Shown here piece by piece: positions 21,570-34,540 of a stretch of DNA of 64,000 nt. The stretch comes from Timema cristinae (Eukaryota; Arthropoda; Insecta; Phasmatodea; Timematidae). A program made the position numbers and the translations under genes. The stretch spans positions 50,324,411-50,388,410 of the forward strand of contig JBCFYV010009882.1 of the NCBI GenBank assembly GCA_039000515.1, read 5' to 3'. The notes below the pieces were generated by a model. The model searched no databases. It was not told the origin of the DNA and worked only from the letters and a program-made list of their open reading frames with translations. Position 1 is the stretch's first letter; each line of letters begins with the position of its first letter.

Positions 21570-24262
21570 TGTATTGCAGAGACAAAGCACGGGGGGAAAT
21601 TTGGGGGGTAAGACTTAGGAGATGGAAAAACTCGGATATCCCGGGGGGTAGTGGAGGGCGGGGAAAGCATGAAGTTGCACTGTTGTTGGCCCAAAGGGGA
21701 TGTTTTCCTTCTTTTAAAGATGGGCAAAAGAAAAAATTAAAAGAATTAAAGGGTGATCCTAAAAATTTAAAAGGACATAGATTCCTTTTTTTTCCAAAGG
21801 ATATGCCCCCAAAACAGGGGCATAATAAAGGGGAAAAAAATTAAGTTTCTTTTGGTACAAGAGAACGTTTCCCTTGACCCCGGAGGGGGACCCCCTTTTA
21901 TGAATGGGAAACCCAAAGGAATGTTAGGATAAAAATAGAGGGGCCCTTGGGGGAAATCAACACCCCTTTTGGGAAAAAGATTTAAAAAAATCCAAAAGGG
22001 AAAAAAGATGGTTTGGATTATTGCGTGGGAAAAACCATTTGAAAATAAATGAATTTTTTCCCTTTAAAGAAAACGAGAGACACGTAAAATTTAAACAAAA
22101 TTTTGGAAAAACCCAAAATAACAAAGTTTTGGACCAAAAATATATAATAGATTTATTTTATGTTTTTGGATTTGATTCACCTGTAGGGACAGATTTGACA
22201 GAAAAAAAATGAACACAATAAAAAAAATTAAAAAAGGTTAAAAAGGAAAAACCCGAAAGATAAATGTTGTAAAAAAAAGAAAAATAAAAATCGGTATCAA
22301 GATAAAATTGGGGGGAGCAGATGAGTTGGAAAGGGATCCCCTATCCTCTTTAAAGGAGATAGCAGAGAAAACACTGGGAAAACCAACAGGGGGTTAAAGG
22401 AAGTAAGATGACCCCCAAAGTCCATGGTGGAGTAATGAATTTTAAAAGGAGTTGGGAGAGATAAGAACAAACAAATGAGGAAAATGGCTGAAACATAAAA
22501 ACACGGGAAAGACTCTTTGGAAATTAGCTAGAAAAAATGCTTAAAAAGTAAAAAAAGAGCCCACTTCAGGGCTGCGTTTTCAAAAACGCTTTAATTCATT
22601 TGGCCTAGAGGGGCCGAAGAGGGGGGAAATTGGGGGTTTTGATCCATTTGGGGTCCCAATAATTTTTTTCCTAAAGGGTTTTTCCCATTCTCCCCCCCAC
22701 ACAAATGCGGGTGCTTTTTCCTCTAAAAAAACCCTTCCCTTATTCCAAACCCTTTTAGTGAAATTTTAAGGGCAAAGGGGTAAAACCTTTTAACGGGTTA
22801 ATAAGACGCAGTGCAAAAAAACCCCAAATAAAAGAGATAAAATGAGAGTTGGGGGGAAAATTAGGTAAAATTTTTGAATATTAAAATCAAAAAAAAGATT
22901 TTGTATATTTTGGCAAAACGTATAATAGGGGACAAATAAGCAATTTAACATCAAAAAAAGAAAGTGAAATTTTGGCCCCACACCAGGAAAAAACAAAGCT
23001 GTATGGTCATAATATTTTTAAGGGTTTTTTTAAATACAGGGGGGGAAACAAAAGAAAAGTAGGGGAGGATATTGATTTAATTGGAGGGGAAATTACTTAG
23101 TTGGAAATGGGGGTGGTGTTAAAACGCAAAAAAAAAGGGGAAAAGGGCGGGGAAAAAAACAGTTGGGAAACCAATGGAACTCAAAAAGGGGAAAGTGGTG
23201 AAGCACTGAAAGCAAGTTTTTTGCAAATTAAAAGGGAAATAGGAAGAAAATAAAATTTGGGGAATTTTTGGGGGAAAGACCCTTTTTGTTTCTATATAAA
23301 AAAAAAAAGGAAAGTTTTGGGAAAAATATGAAAACCCTTTGGGGTATACAAATTTAAAACCTGCAAAAAAAACTCTTTTGATAAAATTCTTGGAAAAGCG
23401 AGAAGTAGTTTCATTGACCCAAGGTAGGACAGGAACAAAAAAGGGTTTTTTAAAGGGAAAAAAAAACAGGGGAACAATGATATTTTTTGCTATAAAAGAA
23501 TGATAATGTAAAAAGGAAATTTGAATGTATGATAAGGTTTACAGGGGGGCATTGTTAGACTGGAGAAGGTGTTGGACTCTTTTCCCTTTAGAAAAAATAT
23601 TTTGGGTCATTTTGGGAGACAAAATTTAAAAATGTGACAGGAAAATTTGAAAAAAGCTTTTTAATCCCATGTATTTTTCCCCTTTGAAAATTGTTGGGTG
23701 AAAAACGGTTAGAAAAAATGTTGGTTAGAGGTGGTCTAAAAAGTAAAAAAGGAAATTTTTTTTGGGTCCCCTTGCTCTTTAAAGCAAACAGGGAAAAGAT
23801 AACCCGGAAGTTTAAAACAAGCGGTTAGCCCAAAGGGTGGCTAAGAGTGAAAAAAAGGAAGTGTTTTGTCTCCTTTGGGCCCTTTTTAAAGCTTTCCAGG
23901 GACTAGATAAATTCGGGAAGTTTAAAAAACAAAAAATTTAAAAGTTAGAAAAAAACAAAGATGATGAAAGGGGGCGTAGGAGGGGAAAAGGGAAAAATTT
24001 TCCCAGTTAAGGGAATGAGGGCCCCAAAAAAGTTTTAAAAAAGTTAAAATCTGGGGTGCTGTTTTCCCCAAGGGGAGGAAAGTGGATGACAAAAATAAAA
24101 GGCTTAGGGAAATTTGGCAAAAATGTGGGGCCCCACAAAACTCTTTTTTTAAAAAGGGACAAATATATTCCTAAAAAGGACGGAAATAACCTTTAAATTT
24201 AAAAATTTTTGCCCAACCCCACCTTAATGTATGGACAGATACTGGGATTTGAAAAAACAGGA
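21570..24262 (+). mobile_element. RTE-like LINE, endonuclease plus reverse transcriptase remnant
   Basis: Frame-hopping translation on the plus strand recovers LINE landmarks in the right order. These are an AP-endonuclease start (GGSGGRGKHEVALLL near 21,650); a late-endonuclease segment (NHLKINEFF... near 22,030); a linker with LKEVGEEIRTNK near 22,450; an EEI...KKGKAAG-like stretch near 23,085-23,160 (family MKKGKAPGPD); LEKVLDSF near 23,560; KKGSVLSPL near 23,850 (family GLRQGSVLSPLLF); and TLMYG at 24,221-24,235 (family PTLLYGSETW). The YADD box could not be placed. The chain of motifs, more than any single one, supports the call. A SINE interrupts or abuts it at 24.32 kb and possibly another at 22.6 kb. 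Confidence 0.6.
22590..22800 (+). repeat. Possible tRNA-derived SINE inside the LINE
   Basis: An A-box-like tggcctagagggg near 22,600 and a B-box-like ggttttgatcc near 22,635 are followed by a body, at a point where LINE motifs stop and resume near 22,900. The end reads ataagacgcagtgc near 22,802, similar to the SINE-A 3' word. Noisy sequence prevents alignment. Confidence 0.3.
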
Positions 24263-24320
24263 CAGGAGCAAAATTTCCCTGGTTGGCTATAAAAAAACCC
24301 CCAATATTTATTTATCTACG

Positions 24321-24632
24321 GTGGGTGACCTGGGTCTAGGGGTAAGGTGTCAGATTTTTGGTGCTGGGGGCCCGGGGTTCAATCCTGGTCCGGCTTAGTT
24401 TATTTTTGGATTACCAAAAACCCCTTTTTTTTTCCCCCTTGAAAAAGACATCTTGTGAAGGGTGGGGAACCCGGGGCCCCACCGGGGGTTGGGTTTTCCA
24501 CTTAAAACTTTTAGGCCCTTCCCATTTCATCTCAAAAACACCCAAACCCCATTACACATTCCGAAAGTGCGTATAAACCCGAACGGTAGTAAGCGGTTGC
24601 AAATAATAAAAATTAATAATAAAAATTAATAA
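24321..24632 (+). repeat. SINE family A, full-length copy
   Basis: The most complete copy. The tRNA-like head has an A box (tgacctgggtctaggggtaa) and a B box (ggggttcaatcc). The body follows: attacc, gacatcttgtgaa, a gtt-rich stretch and catttcatctc. The copy then reads attacac, gtgcgtataaacccgaacgg and tagtaag, and ends in an aat-type tail. About 300 bp long. Homopolymers are stretched relative to the clean copy at 3.24 kb, a direct measure of local sequence error. Confidence 0.85.
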
Positions 24633-26929
24633 AATCAACGCTTGGGGTTTTTGGCCTTTTTCAAAACATAGCGGTTAAAGGCTAGGCAACCGCGTCTTTT
24701 AAATAAAACCCCTTTGTTATCAAGTTAGAAAAAAATTTTTTCGTTTTGCCCAAACCCTTTTTAAACCCCGTTCCCCCTTTGGGGGCCTTTAAAAAAACCC
24801 TTTTGAAAAAAAAAGGGGTAGAAACTCGAACCAAACAAAAACCAACTTTAAAGAAACATTTGGGGCTCAAGGCCACAAAAAGCCCTTTTCAGCAAAAATT
24901 TTACCCCTTCTTAAAGATGTTTTTCACATTTTGAAAATTTTTTTCATTCACTAAACCAAGTATTCATCATTTTAAACCCAAATTTTTACATTCTATAAAA
25001 AAAAAAATTTTCCCTTAGGGGAAAAACATTCGGGTGATTCTAAAAATAAAATAAAACCCTGTCTTGTTGAGAGAGGGTTTTAAATAATGTGGGGTAAGTC
25101 CACCCGGGTTCTCTTTGGATTTTATCCCCCTCCAAACCCAAAATAAGCCGGCAATTTTTGCCACCCTGACAATGTCCTTTTTTTTAAAACCTGGTCTCCC
25201 ACAAGTGGAAGCAACCACCGCAGCTTTTAAAAACCGCAGTGTAAATCGGTAGTTTTTTGGTTACTTTTTAAAAAGTCGCGCTTTGACGGGCAGGTGTAAA
25301 CCAAGCTTTTGGGGGGCAAAAGGGTGCGGTAAAACCGCTAGTCTAGAATTTCGGCTTTAGGATTTAAGGTTTAAAAGGGCCAAATTTTTATGGGAAAGTG
25401 TTACCACATTTCCATGAGGGAGGAGGGAAAAACCCATTTTGTAAAAACCACCATTATACACCTAACTGGGTTTTTAAGCCCCTGTCTCCCTGTCATTAAA
25501 ATTTGTATTTAAAAAAATAGAGAAAACATCTTACAGCCCCCAAAGGGCCAGGTTTGGGAACAAAATTTTTTAATAATTTCCAAAATTTTTATCAACAGAG
25601 GAAAAATTTGGTCAAAGGGGGCGTCTCTCTCGCAATAGACTCTACTCCCAAATTTAAAAGGGGGTAGATCTAAATTTTTTTGAACCCCAGTTGGGTTTTG
25701 CTGAAAAAGGGTTTTCCTAAATGGTTTTCCCTTTCCCTCCTATGCCAAATGTGGGTAAAATTGCCTCTAATTTAAAACTTTTCTCACCCCTGACACTTTA
25801 GCGAAATTTGGGTAAAATAAAAAAATGACCAAAAACAGTCAGTAAAAACACAGGTTAAAAAAAAAATATTTTCACTTTTTAAAAATTTTTTGATAAAAAA
25901 TTTTTAAAAATTAAATTGTAGCCCCCTCCCTTGGATTTAAATTTAACGATTTTTTAAGCCAATAATTTTATAAGATTTAAAAACCTAAAAATTAACCAAG
26001 CAAATTTTTTTAAATTTTATTTAACTAGTTACTTTTTTTTCCCTTTTAAAAATCCCAAACCTGCCCAAAATTAATCTTTTGATTTTCCCTTTAAAATTAC
26101 GAGTAGATCCAAGAAATTGAAATTTATGACCAACCTTTAACTAGAGATGAATTTGCAGGTTTTAAATGTCCCCCTGACACATAATATTGAAATAAACCCC
26201 ACAAACGGGGGTTTACTTACCCCAGATTACGGAAATTTTTTGGGGGGGGTATGCCATTAAAAAGTTTGGGGGAGCCGCTGGCAAACAGAATATAAAAATT
26301 TTTCTTTCCAAAGCCAGGTTCAAAAATTTAAACCTTCCTAAGTTTCAAAATTTGCAAGGAAAAAATTAAAAACCCTCAAAATAAGTAATGGATAGTAAAA
26401 ATATTAAATAAACATAACTCACTCTTATGAATAAGTAAAGTTTTTTGGGGAAAAAAATAAACAAAAAAAAGTAATATTTTCCCTTTCTTTTAAAAAAGAA
26501 ACATACGGTTTTAACATGAAAGCTTTTGACATTTATTTTTTCAATTTACACTTTTCACATAACCCACTTTTTTTTAAACCCCACAAAGTAAACTGCTGTA
26601 AACATTTTAAATGTGCACAATTTCTTTGTTTTCTCACGGGCACCCTTTTTTTTTTGGGACCCTTTTTTTTTTTTTTTTTTTCTTTTTTTTCTCACAGTTT
26701 CACGAACAGTTACATATTTTTCGGGGATGCCCTTTTAGGGAATTTGTGGGGCCAAAAATCAGGGGTTTCCCCTTTAATTTAGACGGTTTGAATAAATATT
26801 TTTATTAGTTTCTATGAGTCTATTTCTTAAAATTTTAAATTTTAAATTTATTTTTGTTTGGATTCCCCATGGCATACCATCAGAAATAATTGTAGTCCAC
26901 ATTTGGGAACCGCTGCTGTGGGACCTTTT
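24633..26929. other. Low-quality intron sequence, nothing assigned
   Basis: No supported gene. A minus-strand stretch at 25,015-25,218 has a more protein-like texture (CGRPGFKKKDIVRVAKIAG) but no family match that I recognise. Confidence 0.35.
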
Positions 26930-27162
26930 AAATAACCCGGGGCCCTTATTGATTTTAACCTGGAATAACAAAGGGCTTTTTTCACCGAAAAAGGGTTGCT
27001 TTTCCCTTAAATTTGGGGGGAATGCCGGGCCCCACCGTGGTTCGGATTCCACTTTTAAAACTTTTGGTTCCCCATTTCATCTCACAAACCCTACCATTCA
27101 CTTTGCATAAGTGGGTTTTAACCCCTACACGGGTAGTAAGACGCGGTTCTAATAATAATAAC
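26930..27162 (+). repeat. SINE family A copy
   Basis: The 3' half is clear: aatgccgggccccaccgtgg, ttcggattccac, catttcatctcacaaaccct and gggtagtaagacgcggttct, then an aataataataac tail. The 5' half is only loosely traceable and no tRNA head is seen. Confidence 0.75.
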
Positions 27163-28040
27163 AAATTTTTTAAATTTCCCCCACAATTTTTTTTACTTCC
27201 ACCCCCCCAGACCCCCTTTCCTTCCTAATTTTTTTAATTACCAGGGGTCATTAAAAAATTTTATAACAAATCATTAAAGGGGCTAAATAAAAGGGAAAAA
27301 TTTTTAAAAAAGGGAATTTTGGAAATTTTAAAATTTACATTATATTTACCATAAGTTGGAAAGTGTTTTTTTTCAAAAACCTATAGTAAAAGTGATAAAT
27401 TTCACAAAACCCCCATCAAACATAAAAGGGGTGTTTTTAATTTTTGTTTTTTTTTTAATTTTTAAAGGGCAGAAAAAAAATAAATGTGGGGTAAAAAATT
27501 CTGGAAATTTCTTCTTCAAAGCACTAAACCTTATAAAAATTCAAACCAAAATTTAAAACCCAAACAAACATTCATTTCTTAATTTTATAAATAGTTATAA
27601 AGGGGAAAAGATATACCCATTGCGCCCGGGTTTTGAAAATTTAAAGCAAACATTTTACCATAGAAAGTATTTTTCCCTTTTTTCCCCTTATAAAAAATTG
27701 AATAACCAGGGTTTATAACATTGGGTTTTTTCCAAATGGGTTCCCATGAATTTTGGGGGACAAACGCAGCACATTTGTACATGTCAGTATAAAACAGTTG
27801 TACAAGCAGTGGTGATTTTACTTTTAAATTTTGTTTAAACCCAAATGATAGGTTCTGTGTACACGGGTTCTATAATTTATTATTGTTTTAATTTTTATTA
27901 ATTTTTTTTTCCCTTTTCATTTTTCTACCCCCCGGGTTAAAATCCCCTTAAAGGACTATTTACGCAAATGGGCTAGTAATTTTTTTAAAAGTTTAAATTT
28001 GATCCCGAATTTGCGTTGGGGGATAGTGAAAACACATTCA
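27163..28040. other. Low-quality intron sequence
   Basis: No recognisable feature. Confidence 0.35.
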
Positions 28041-28155
28041 AAAAATTCCCCCCCCCCTCCCTAGTTCACCCGGCAAAAATTCAAAACCTCAAACCCCCCG
28101 CCCTGGCATTTAGTCAACACGAATCCAGCACATTAACTAACTAGGTCCCCAAAGC
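28041..28155 (-). repeat. SINE family B head
   Basis: Shares with 34,541-34,660 the order c-run, agttcaccc(c)g, a B-box complement (attcaaaacct here, attcgaacct there), an attagc/attaac word and ctaggtcc/ctaggcaggtcc. On the minus strand this is a tRNA-like head with A box then B box. It is distinct from family A. Confidence 0.5.
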
Positions 28156-28429
28156 GGGTCATGTTCAAAAAAAATTTTTTCCCTTACATTTAATCCGCCT
28201 TTGGTAAGTCATATTAACCACTCTAGGTTTTTAAAACCAACCCCCATACTAAATTTAAAGACATATTTTTTCCCCTACATTTTTGCCCCTGTTAAATGAA
28301 AAAAATTTTGTGGTTTTTTTATACATCCCGTGAAATAATTAATGTATGAAAGATTAGATGTGTTAATTTTTTATGATAAGGTATATCAAAAAAATTTCTT
28401 AAATTAACATTTTAATTTTCTTGTTTCAG

Positions 28430-28575
28430 GCATGTCATGGTAAAAAAAAAAAACAAATTGGGCATTCGAGATATCTTCCTGAAAATTGATTATGGAAGAT
28501 GTTAGAGTCCCAAAGGGAAAAGGTTTGGGAAAAAAATTGGTGAAGGTTTCAAATTGGCCAGACAGTCCTGGGTTT
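28430..28575 (+). CDS. ACADS: Short-chain acyl-CoA dehydrogenase, internal exon 3
   Basis: A clean acceptor, ttgtttcag, ends at 28,429. Corrected for homopolymer errors the exon reads GMSWGKKEDKLGIR, (S)S-NLIMEDVRVPKGN, LGKIGEGFKIAM and TVL. This is the family segment KKEDKLGIR-S-T-(N)L-FEDCR(I/V)PK--LGE-G-GFKIAM, which begins the C-terminal helical domain and lies near the substrate cleft. The donor is near 28,575 (cctgg/gtttaag as read). At least four frame breaks are present, all at A or G runs. Confidence 0.8.
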
Positions 28576-28689
28576 AAGGGGTTTTCACATTTCCCAAATT
28601 TGACTTTATAAAAATTTTGTAAATTTTAATATGTTTTTTTTAAAAATAATATATATATATATTTATTTTATTTTTAAAAAAAAAAATTT

Positions 28690-28850
28690 AATTATTTTTT
28701 TTATTTTCCGCACCCCGGTCTTACTACCCAAATTCGATTTTGTCTTTCTTGCACTAAGGGTGTAAATGGTGGGGTAAATTTTTTAAGGGGAAAGGGAGGA
28801 CCTGTTTTTTTAAAAAACGTGGGATCCGAACCACGGTGGGGCCCGGGAAA
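28690..28850 (-). repeat. SINE family A copy, 5'-truncated
   Basis: In reverse complement: gtgggatccgaaccacggtg on the plus strand corresponds to the body, and ggtcttactacccaaattcg to the 3' word. It sits head to head with the plus-strand copy at 28,955, separated by about 100 bp of TA-rich sequence. Confidence 0.7.
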
Positions 28851-28954
28851 ATTTATATTATTATAAAAATTTATAAAAATATATATATATATATTTTAAA
28901 TTTTAATTTATAAATTTTATATATATTATCTTTTATATATAGATTTTTTTTTTA

Positions 28955-29245
28955 AGGTACCTAAAGAACAAAGGGGGAAAGGGTGTCAAGATCGGTGCTG
29001 GGGGAAATTGGTTCAATCCTCGTCCCGGCCCAAGGATTATTTGATTCCCAAAACCCCTTCCCTTCCCACCTCGAAAAGGGAATGTATTAATCACAATCTG
29101 AAGGTGTGGAAGCCGGGGCCTCCACCGGGGTTTTGGGAAACCCATTTAAAACCACAGGCCCTCCATTTTATTTTAAATCCCCCCTCCATAACACTTTAGT
29201 GCAAGTACTTTCAACCGAAGGGGAAAGAAACGGGGGTTTTGGTTT
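28955..29245 (+). repeat. SINE family A copy with tRNA-like head
   Basis: Carries ggtgtcaag, a B box (ggttcaatcctcg), gattcccaaaacccc, gaaggtgtggaagccggggc, ctccaccgggg and ccctccatttta. The end is blurred (agtgcaagtactttcaaccg). Near full length. Confidence 0.75.
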
Positions 29246-29477
29246 TTGGGGGGAAAAAAATAAATAATTTGTTTTTTCACATAATTAGTCCAAAAAAAAT
29301 TTTTTAAAAGGGAATACAAATTATTTAATAAAAGAAATTTTTTACTAGGAAAAGTGTTTTATTATAATTAGGGCTCCGTTTCACTTTTCCCAGAAATCTG
29401 TGGTTTACCACTGTAAAAATTTTTACTAATTTTTTTTTTTCCAAAAAAAAAAAAAAAAAAAAAAAAAAAGAGATGCC

Positions 29478-29579
29478 TACCCCAAATTTCCCCTTTTCAT
29501 TTTCCTCATTGGTCATAGGGCTATCGATCACCAAAAAATTATCATCATCTTTCACCCTTTCATCATCATAAATCATCAT
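29478..29579 (-). CDS. Candidate acidic exon, unknown
   Basis: The minus strand reads MMIYDDERVKDDDNFLVID, SPMTNEENEKGKFGVG, then a GT-type donor (ggg/gtaggc). It is unusually free of homopolymer damage for this area. Composition is acidic and partly driven by gat repeats, so it may be the tail of a SINE and not a coding exon. Confidence 0.15.
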
Positions 29580-29599
29580 CAGTGTTCATTCCCAACAAA

Positions 29600-32500
29600 A
29601 AGGGACTGGGAATAAAATTGTAAGAAACATTTTATGTTTTTATTTTTTTTGGTAAGGGTTTTTTACTGTGAAAATTTTATAAATTTTAAATTTTACCGGA
29701 TTTATTAGGGTTACATAAATATAACTTTAAATAAAAAAAAATTCGTATTATTCTCGGTTTTAAATGAAATCATTTTTTTATTAATACATTTTTAAAAATT
29801 CCCATATAAAATTTTTAAATTTAATAAGGTTTAGATTTTTAAAAAATTATTTAAAAACCAAAAATTTTATTAAACTTTGTCGCCCAAATTTTGAATTTTC
29901 TTTGGTTAAAAGTTGTTTACTTGTATTGCCATGACAAAGCTTTTGAAAATAAAAATAGCTAAATAGATTTCTAAATTTTTGGAATGATTTTTTTTTCTTT
30001 TTTAAAAACCGGGTTGCTTTTTTAAATAAAAATTTTCTTTTAAAATTTAAAAATTTTAAAAATTCAAAAATATATTATTATATTGAATTTTTTTCAAAAT
30101 TTTAAGATATTTAAAACTTGTTTTAAATTTGGGTTTTTTATCCAAAAAAATTTAATTATTTTTAGTTTTTTAGTTATAAAATTTAAAATTTTGGGTTTAA
30201 TCTGCCTAAAATCAATTTTAATCTTATTTATTGCAATACATATTTTTCCCAAAATTACCCCCATTTATACTAAAAAAAGCTTTTAAATTAAAAAATTTCA
30301 TATTTTTTGTTTAAAAATTTAAATTTTGATCAGATTATTTTATTTTTAAATAATGGACTTTAATTTTTTCTAAGCATTAAATTAAAATTTGGGAAATAAA
30401 ATTTTAAATTAAGAAAATGCCCAAAGTAAGAGCCCATACAAAGCGCAGGGTCAACTGCGCATAGAGGAATTGATTGGGAAAAGATGACTTTGTTTTATGC
30501 ATGATTACACTTAGGAATAATAAACGAAAAAATGAAATATTTCCCAAAATTTCAAAATGTTTTTTGATTTTTTTGGGTTTTCTTTTTGGGAAAATTAATT
30601 ACTAAACATATTTTTGGGGAAAAATATTAGCTTTTTTAAAAGTCTTTGGGTTTTTAACATTTTTTTAATAAGCCCCAAGGTAAAAAACATTTTTACAATA
30701 ATGAAAAGTAAGGGGATAAAACAAGCCAACCTAAAAGGGATAGTTAGGTTAGGCCTAATAGGAAAAAAACAAAGTCTTAATTTATTTTTAAAATTTTTTT
30801 CATTTTCACACTTGCAATTGTTTTGAATTTTGGGGAAATATTTTTTTTTTCATATGAAAAGACATCAATAAAAAAGAAATATTTCAACAGTTTTTAAAAA
30901 TTTATGCATCTGGGGAAAAGGGGAAGTGAAAATTGTAAGAATAAAAAAAGGGAGATGTGTTTTTTGTTTCCTTTTAGGCCTAACCTAACTTTTCCTTTTG
31001 GGGTTGGGCCCTTCTTTCTCATAAAATTATTTACATTATTGTACAGTTTTTTCTACACTATCTTACTAAAAACTTTTTCCAAAGCCTTTGAAAGCTTTAC
31101 CATTACTACTAAAGGAGGGAAATGCAAAATTCACCCCAGCTGGAAATACAAAATAAAAAGCTTTTTTAAAAATCCCCACTTTTAGGAAAAATCCCTTTTA
31201 ACATAAAAAATTTTGTTAAATTTGGGTTTTAAATTTAAATTGAAAAATTAAAGAAACCCTTGGAAAAAAGAGTTTTTTAAAAAATAAAAAACCCCCCCAA
31301 AATAACCCGGGGCCCACAAGCGCACTCCCGCTCCAGTTTTCCCTTTGGGGTGGACCCACTATAAGAAAATTAAATATATCCTTGTTTAAAAATCTCATGG
31401 GGCGGGGAGCAATTGAAATTTAAAAAATTAACCAATCAATTTAGAAAATTAGTAGGATGCAAAAATTTATTTTCCCGTTTAATTGGGCCCCATAAAAAAA
31501 CAAATTTCGGGAATTTAAAGGAATTGTAAAGATAAATATCACAAAAAGGGATGGTAGACAAAAACAATTTCTTTTGAAAAGGGCTCTTTAAGCCCCTATT
31601 GCCCCGGGGCTCCCCTCCGTACATAAATGTTTGACAAAAAACTTTTTTGTTTTAACCACAATGTTCATTTAAATAAAAAAATTTTATATACTGTGTGAAC
31701 GTCATAGCCAAAATTTAAAAGGGGACTAATCACGTTCCACTTTTTCACAAATAAAAACCCCCCAATTTGAGGGTTTCACGGGAAATAGCCATGGTCCCTA
31801 TTTGCTGGATTCTTTCCCTAAAACCCTTAAAATTTATGGTGTACTCAAATTTAAGTTCACATCTACAAGCTCTTGGCTTTAAAACCCCTCAAAAGGGCAC
31901 AGAAATGAAAAACAAAAAAGTGAGCTGTCACGGCCTCGCATAAAAAGGCCCAAAGCAAAAAAAGGGGCACAATAAAAAGACAAATTAATTTAAGGGTTTA
32001 AATGGGCCTATCGATAACCGGGAAAGCCCCAATTAGTTTTTGAAAAAAAAATAAAAGTAGCAAGAAAAAAATTTAAAAAATGTAATAATAGAATTTAATG
32101 TGGAAAAGATTTGAAATTTGGATTTTAAAATATAAAGCCCAAAAAGCTAAATTAGTATTTTAAGATAAAAAAAATAACGGATTAAGTAAAAAAATTTAGA
32201 ATGGTTGAAAATTTTTTAAAAATTTCACTTTTATTTCCACATGATATGAAAAAATTTAAAAAAAACTTTTTAAAACAATATTTGTCACATAATAGGATAA
32301 CCTTCAAAATATGTATAATAAAAAAACTTATGGTTTAAGTCAAGTGTGAATTTAAAGGTAAAAAGGGGGGCCAGATTTAATTTAGGTTAAAAAAAATAGA
32401 AGTTTTAAAGTAGAAAAATATTGAGAGGAAGAAAGGGAATTTAGGTTGAATAAAAATTTTTTTAAAAATTCTTTTATCTTTTCTTTAAATTTCTTTTTGT

Positions 32501-34500
32501 CCCCTTAAAATTTGCTGTAAAAATTCCACCCAAAGGTTTTTGAAAATGTTTCGGTGCTGCATTGGTGCCATCATCGGGACGAAAAAACACTATAAACATT
32601 TCCTTTCCCCCGTTAAATTTTCCCGTTCCACCCAAAAGCTGGAAGGATTGTATTATGAGTGTTTACTGCCCTGAGGATGCGCCCAAGGGAAGCCCCAAAA
32701 ATTTTCGAAAACCCCTTGGTTTGGAAACTGAAACCCCCTTTAAAAGAAAAATCTCATTAAGAAAGTTTAAAAAAAAAGGGCCCCCCCAAAGGAAAAAATA
32801 ATTATTTTAAAAGTCCCCAAAGGGAAAAATGTCCCCTTTTAGGGTTATTTTATATTAAACATTGAAAAGAGGATGAGTGCAGGCTTACGTAGGCTTCAAA
32901 GTTAACAAAAACGCAAAAAAAAAAACTTTTTTAAAATTTTTTGTGGTACATCGGGCCCCTATTTTTGTTTTTTTAAATTGTGAACTTTGGGGCTTTCGTT
33001 TTATGGTAAAGGGTGTAGCCTTCCCTTCTATCTTCTTGTCAATTTTTAAATTCTTTAAAATAGGGGAACCCCTCAATGTCACTATGAGGGAAAAAGGAAT
33101 GGGAAAAAAAGGTCAGGCTCAATCTTTAAAATAAAAGGGAAAAATTTCCAAAATTTAAATGAGATAATTACAAATCCATTTTAAAATTGAATAATTATAA
33201 GGAATTTCAAACTCCGTGGTAATATTGTAGGGGTAGTACTTTTGTTAAAACCCTTTTTGGGCTTAATCTAACCTTAACTTTTTTGATACTTGTGGGTTAT
33301 TTATTATAGCACGATAAAAATTTTTTCATAGGGTCAGCGGACGCCGGGAACTTTGCAACCTTTTTTATTTTTATGATTAATATAAAAAAATTTAAATACT
33401 TTGGGTTTAATTTTAAATTTTAAATTAAACTGAAATACTTTGATTTTGATAAAACATATTAAAAAATAAATATTATGTATGGGCCCTTTTAAAATTGGTT
33501 GTTAAAAACAGGGGTTTGGGGTCCCTATTGCAGTTCCACAACTTTTGACTTATAAAAAAAAGAGTGCCTTTCCCAAAAAATTTGAGCCATGGGGTGTTTG
33601 CCCAATTCACAGCCCCCTCCTCAAAAAAAATGGTCCCCAAAAAGGGAATTTGGGCCCAACATGAGCCTCATATAAAAACAAAACTGTCCCAAAGGGCTAT
33701 ATTTTTCCCTACAAAAATAGAAATTTCTCATACTCTGGGACGGAGATGGGGGGGGCATTGCAAGCCAGTTCTTTCACAATAGCTTTTTTTTTTTTTTGTT
33801 AAAGATGGGTAAAAATTTTTATTAAAAAACACATTTGGTATTTTTCCTTTTAAATTTTAAATCCGGGCTTATAGGCTGTCCTGAATTTCTGGGGTTTAAA
33901 ATTGTTGGGTTTTATATAAAAAATCCCTTTAAAATAGCTTCACAGGGTATAATCCCAATTTTTCTTAAAATATTTTCCCCCCCCCTAAAAAAAAAAATTT
34001 CCAAATGCTTCTTTTTTGCAAATTTACATTCCCTTTAAGTATATTTAAAATTCTAACTTTTTCTTTTAAAGAAAAACATTTTATATATTTTGACAAATTT
34101 AATTTAAAAATTAAATACACAGGGAAAAAATTTTGTATTTTATAGTAATTTTGGGAATTTGGAACCAAAGATAAAAGGGAAAATTTTTAAATTTTTGGTT
34201 TAAAATTTTAAAAAACAAGTGCTTTTTATTTTTTGCTTAAAAAATTTATTGCCCTTTTGGGACCCAAACTTGCGTTAAAATTTACCGTTAAAGGTTTTTT
34301 TTAAACTTTTTCCTTTTACCATTGGGCCCTTTTGGTTAAAGGAAAAAAAATTTTCTTTTTGGGGGAAACTTACTTGGTTATTTGAAGAAAAATATTACTT
34401 GGGCCCAATCCCCTTTGAGTTAAAAGGGCTTAAATACTTTTTTAAATAAGGGGTTTTGGGAAATTTGGGGAAAAGGTTGAATTTAGGTGAAGAAAACCCC
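29600..34500. other. Low-quality AT-rich intron sequence
   Basis: Long, homopolymer-rich tract. Nothing is supported apart from the inverted taggttagg pair listed separately. Short frames near 30.9, 32.6 and 33.6 kb have no recognised similarity. Confidence 0.35.
30735..30996. repeat. Inverted pair of taggttaggcctaa words
   Basis: agttaggttaggcctaatag at about 30,740 is mirrored by cttttaggcctaacctaact at about 30,970, with 200 bp between. The arms could be termini of a small MITE or chance copies of the TTAGG-like words common in arthropods. Confidence 0.4.
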
Positions 34501-34540
34501 GATAGCGGGGAGGGAGAGGGGAAAAACCAAATTTAGGAAA

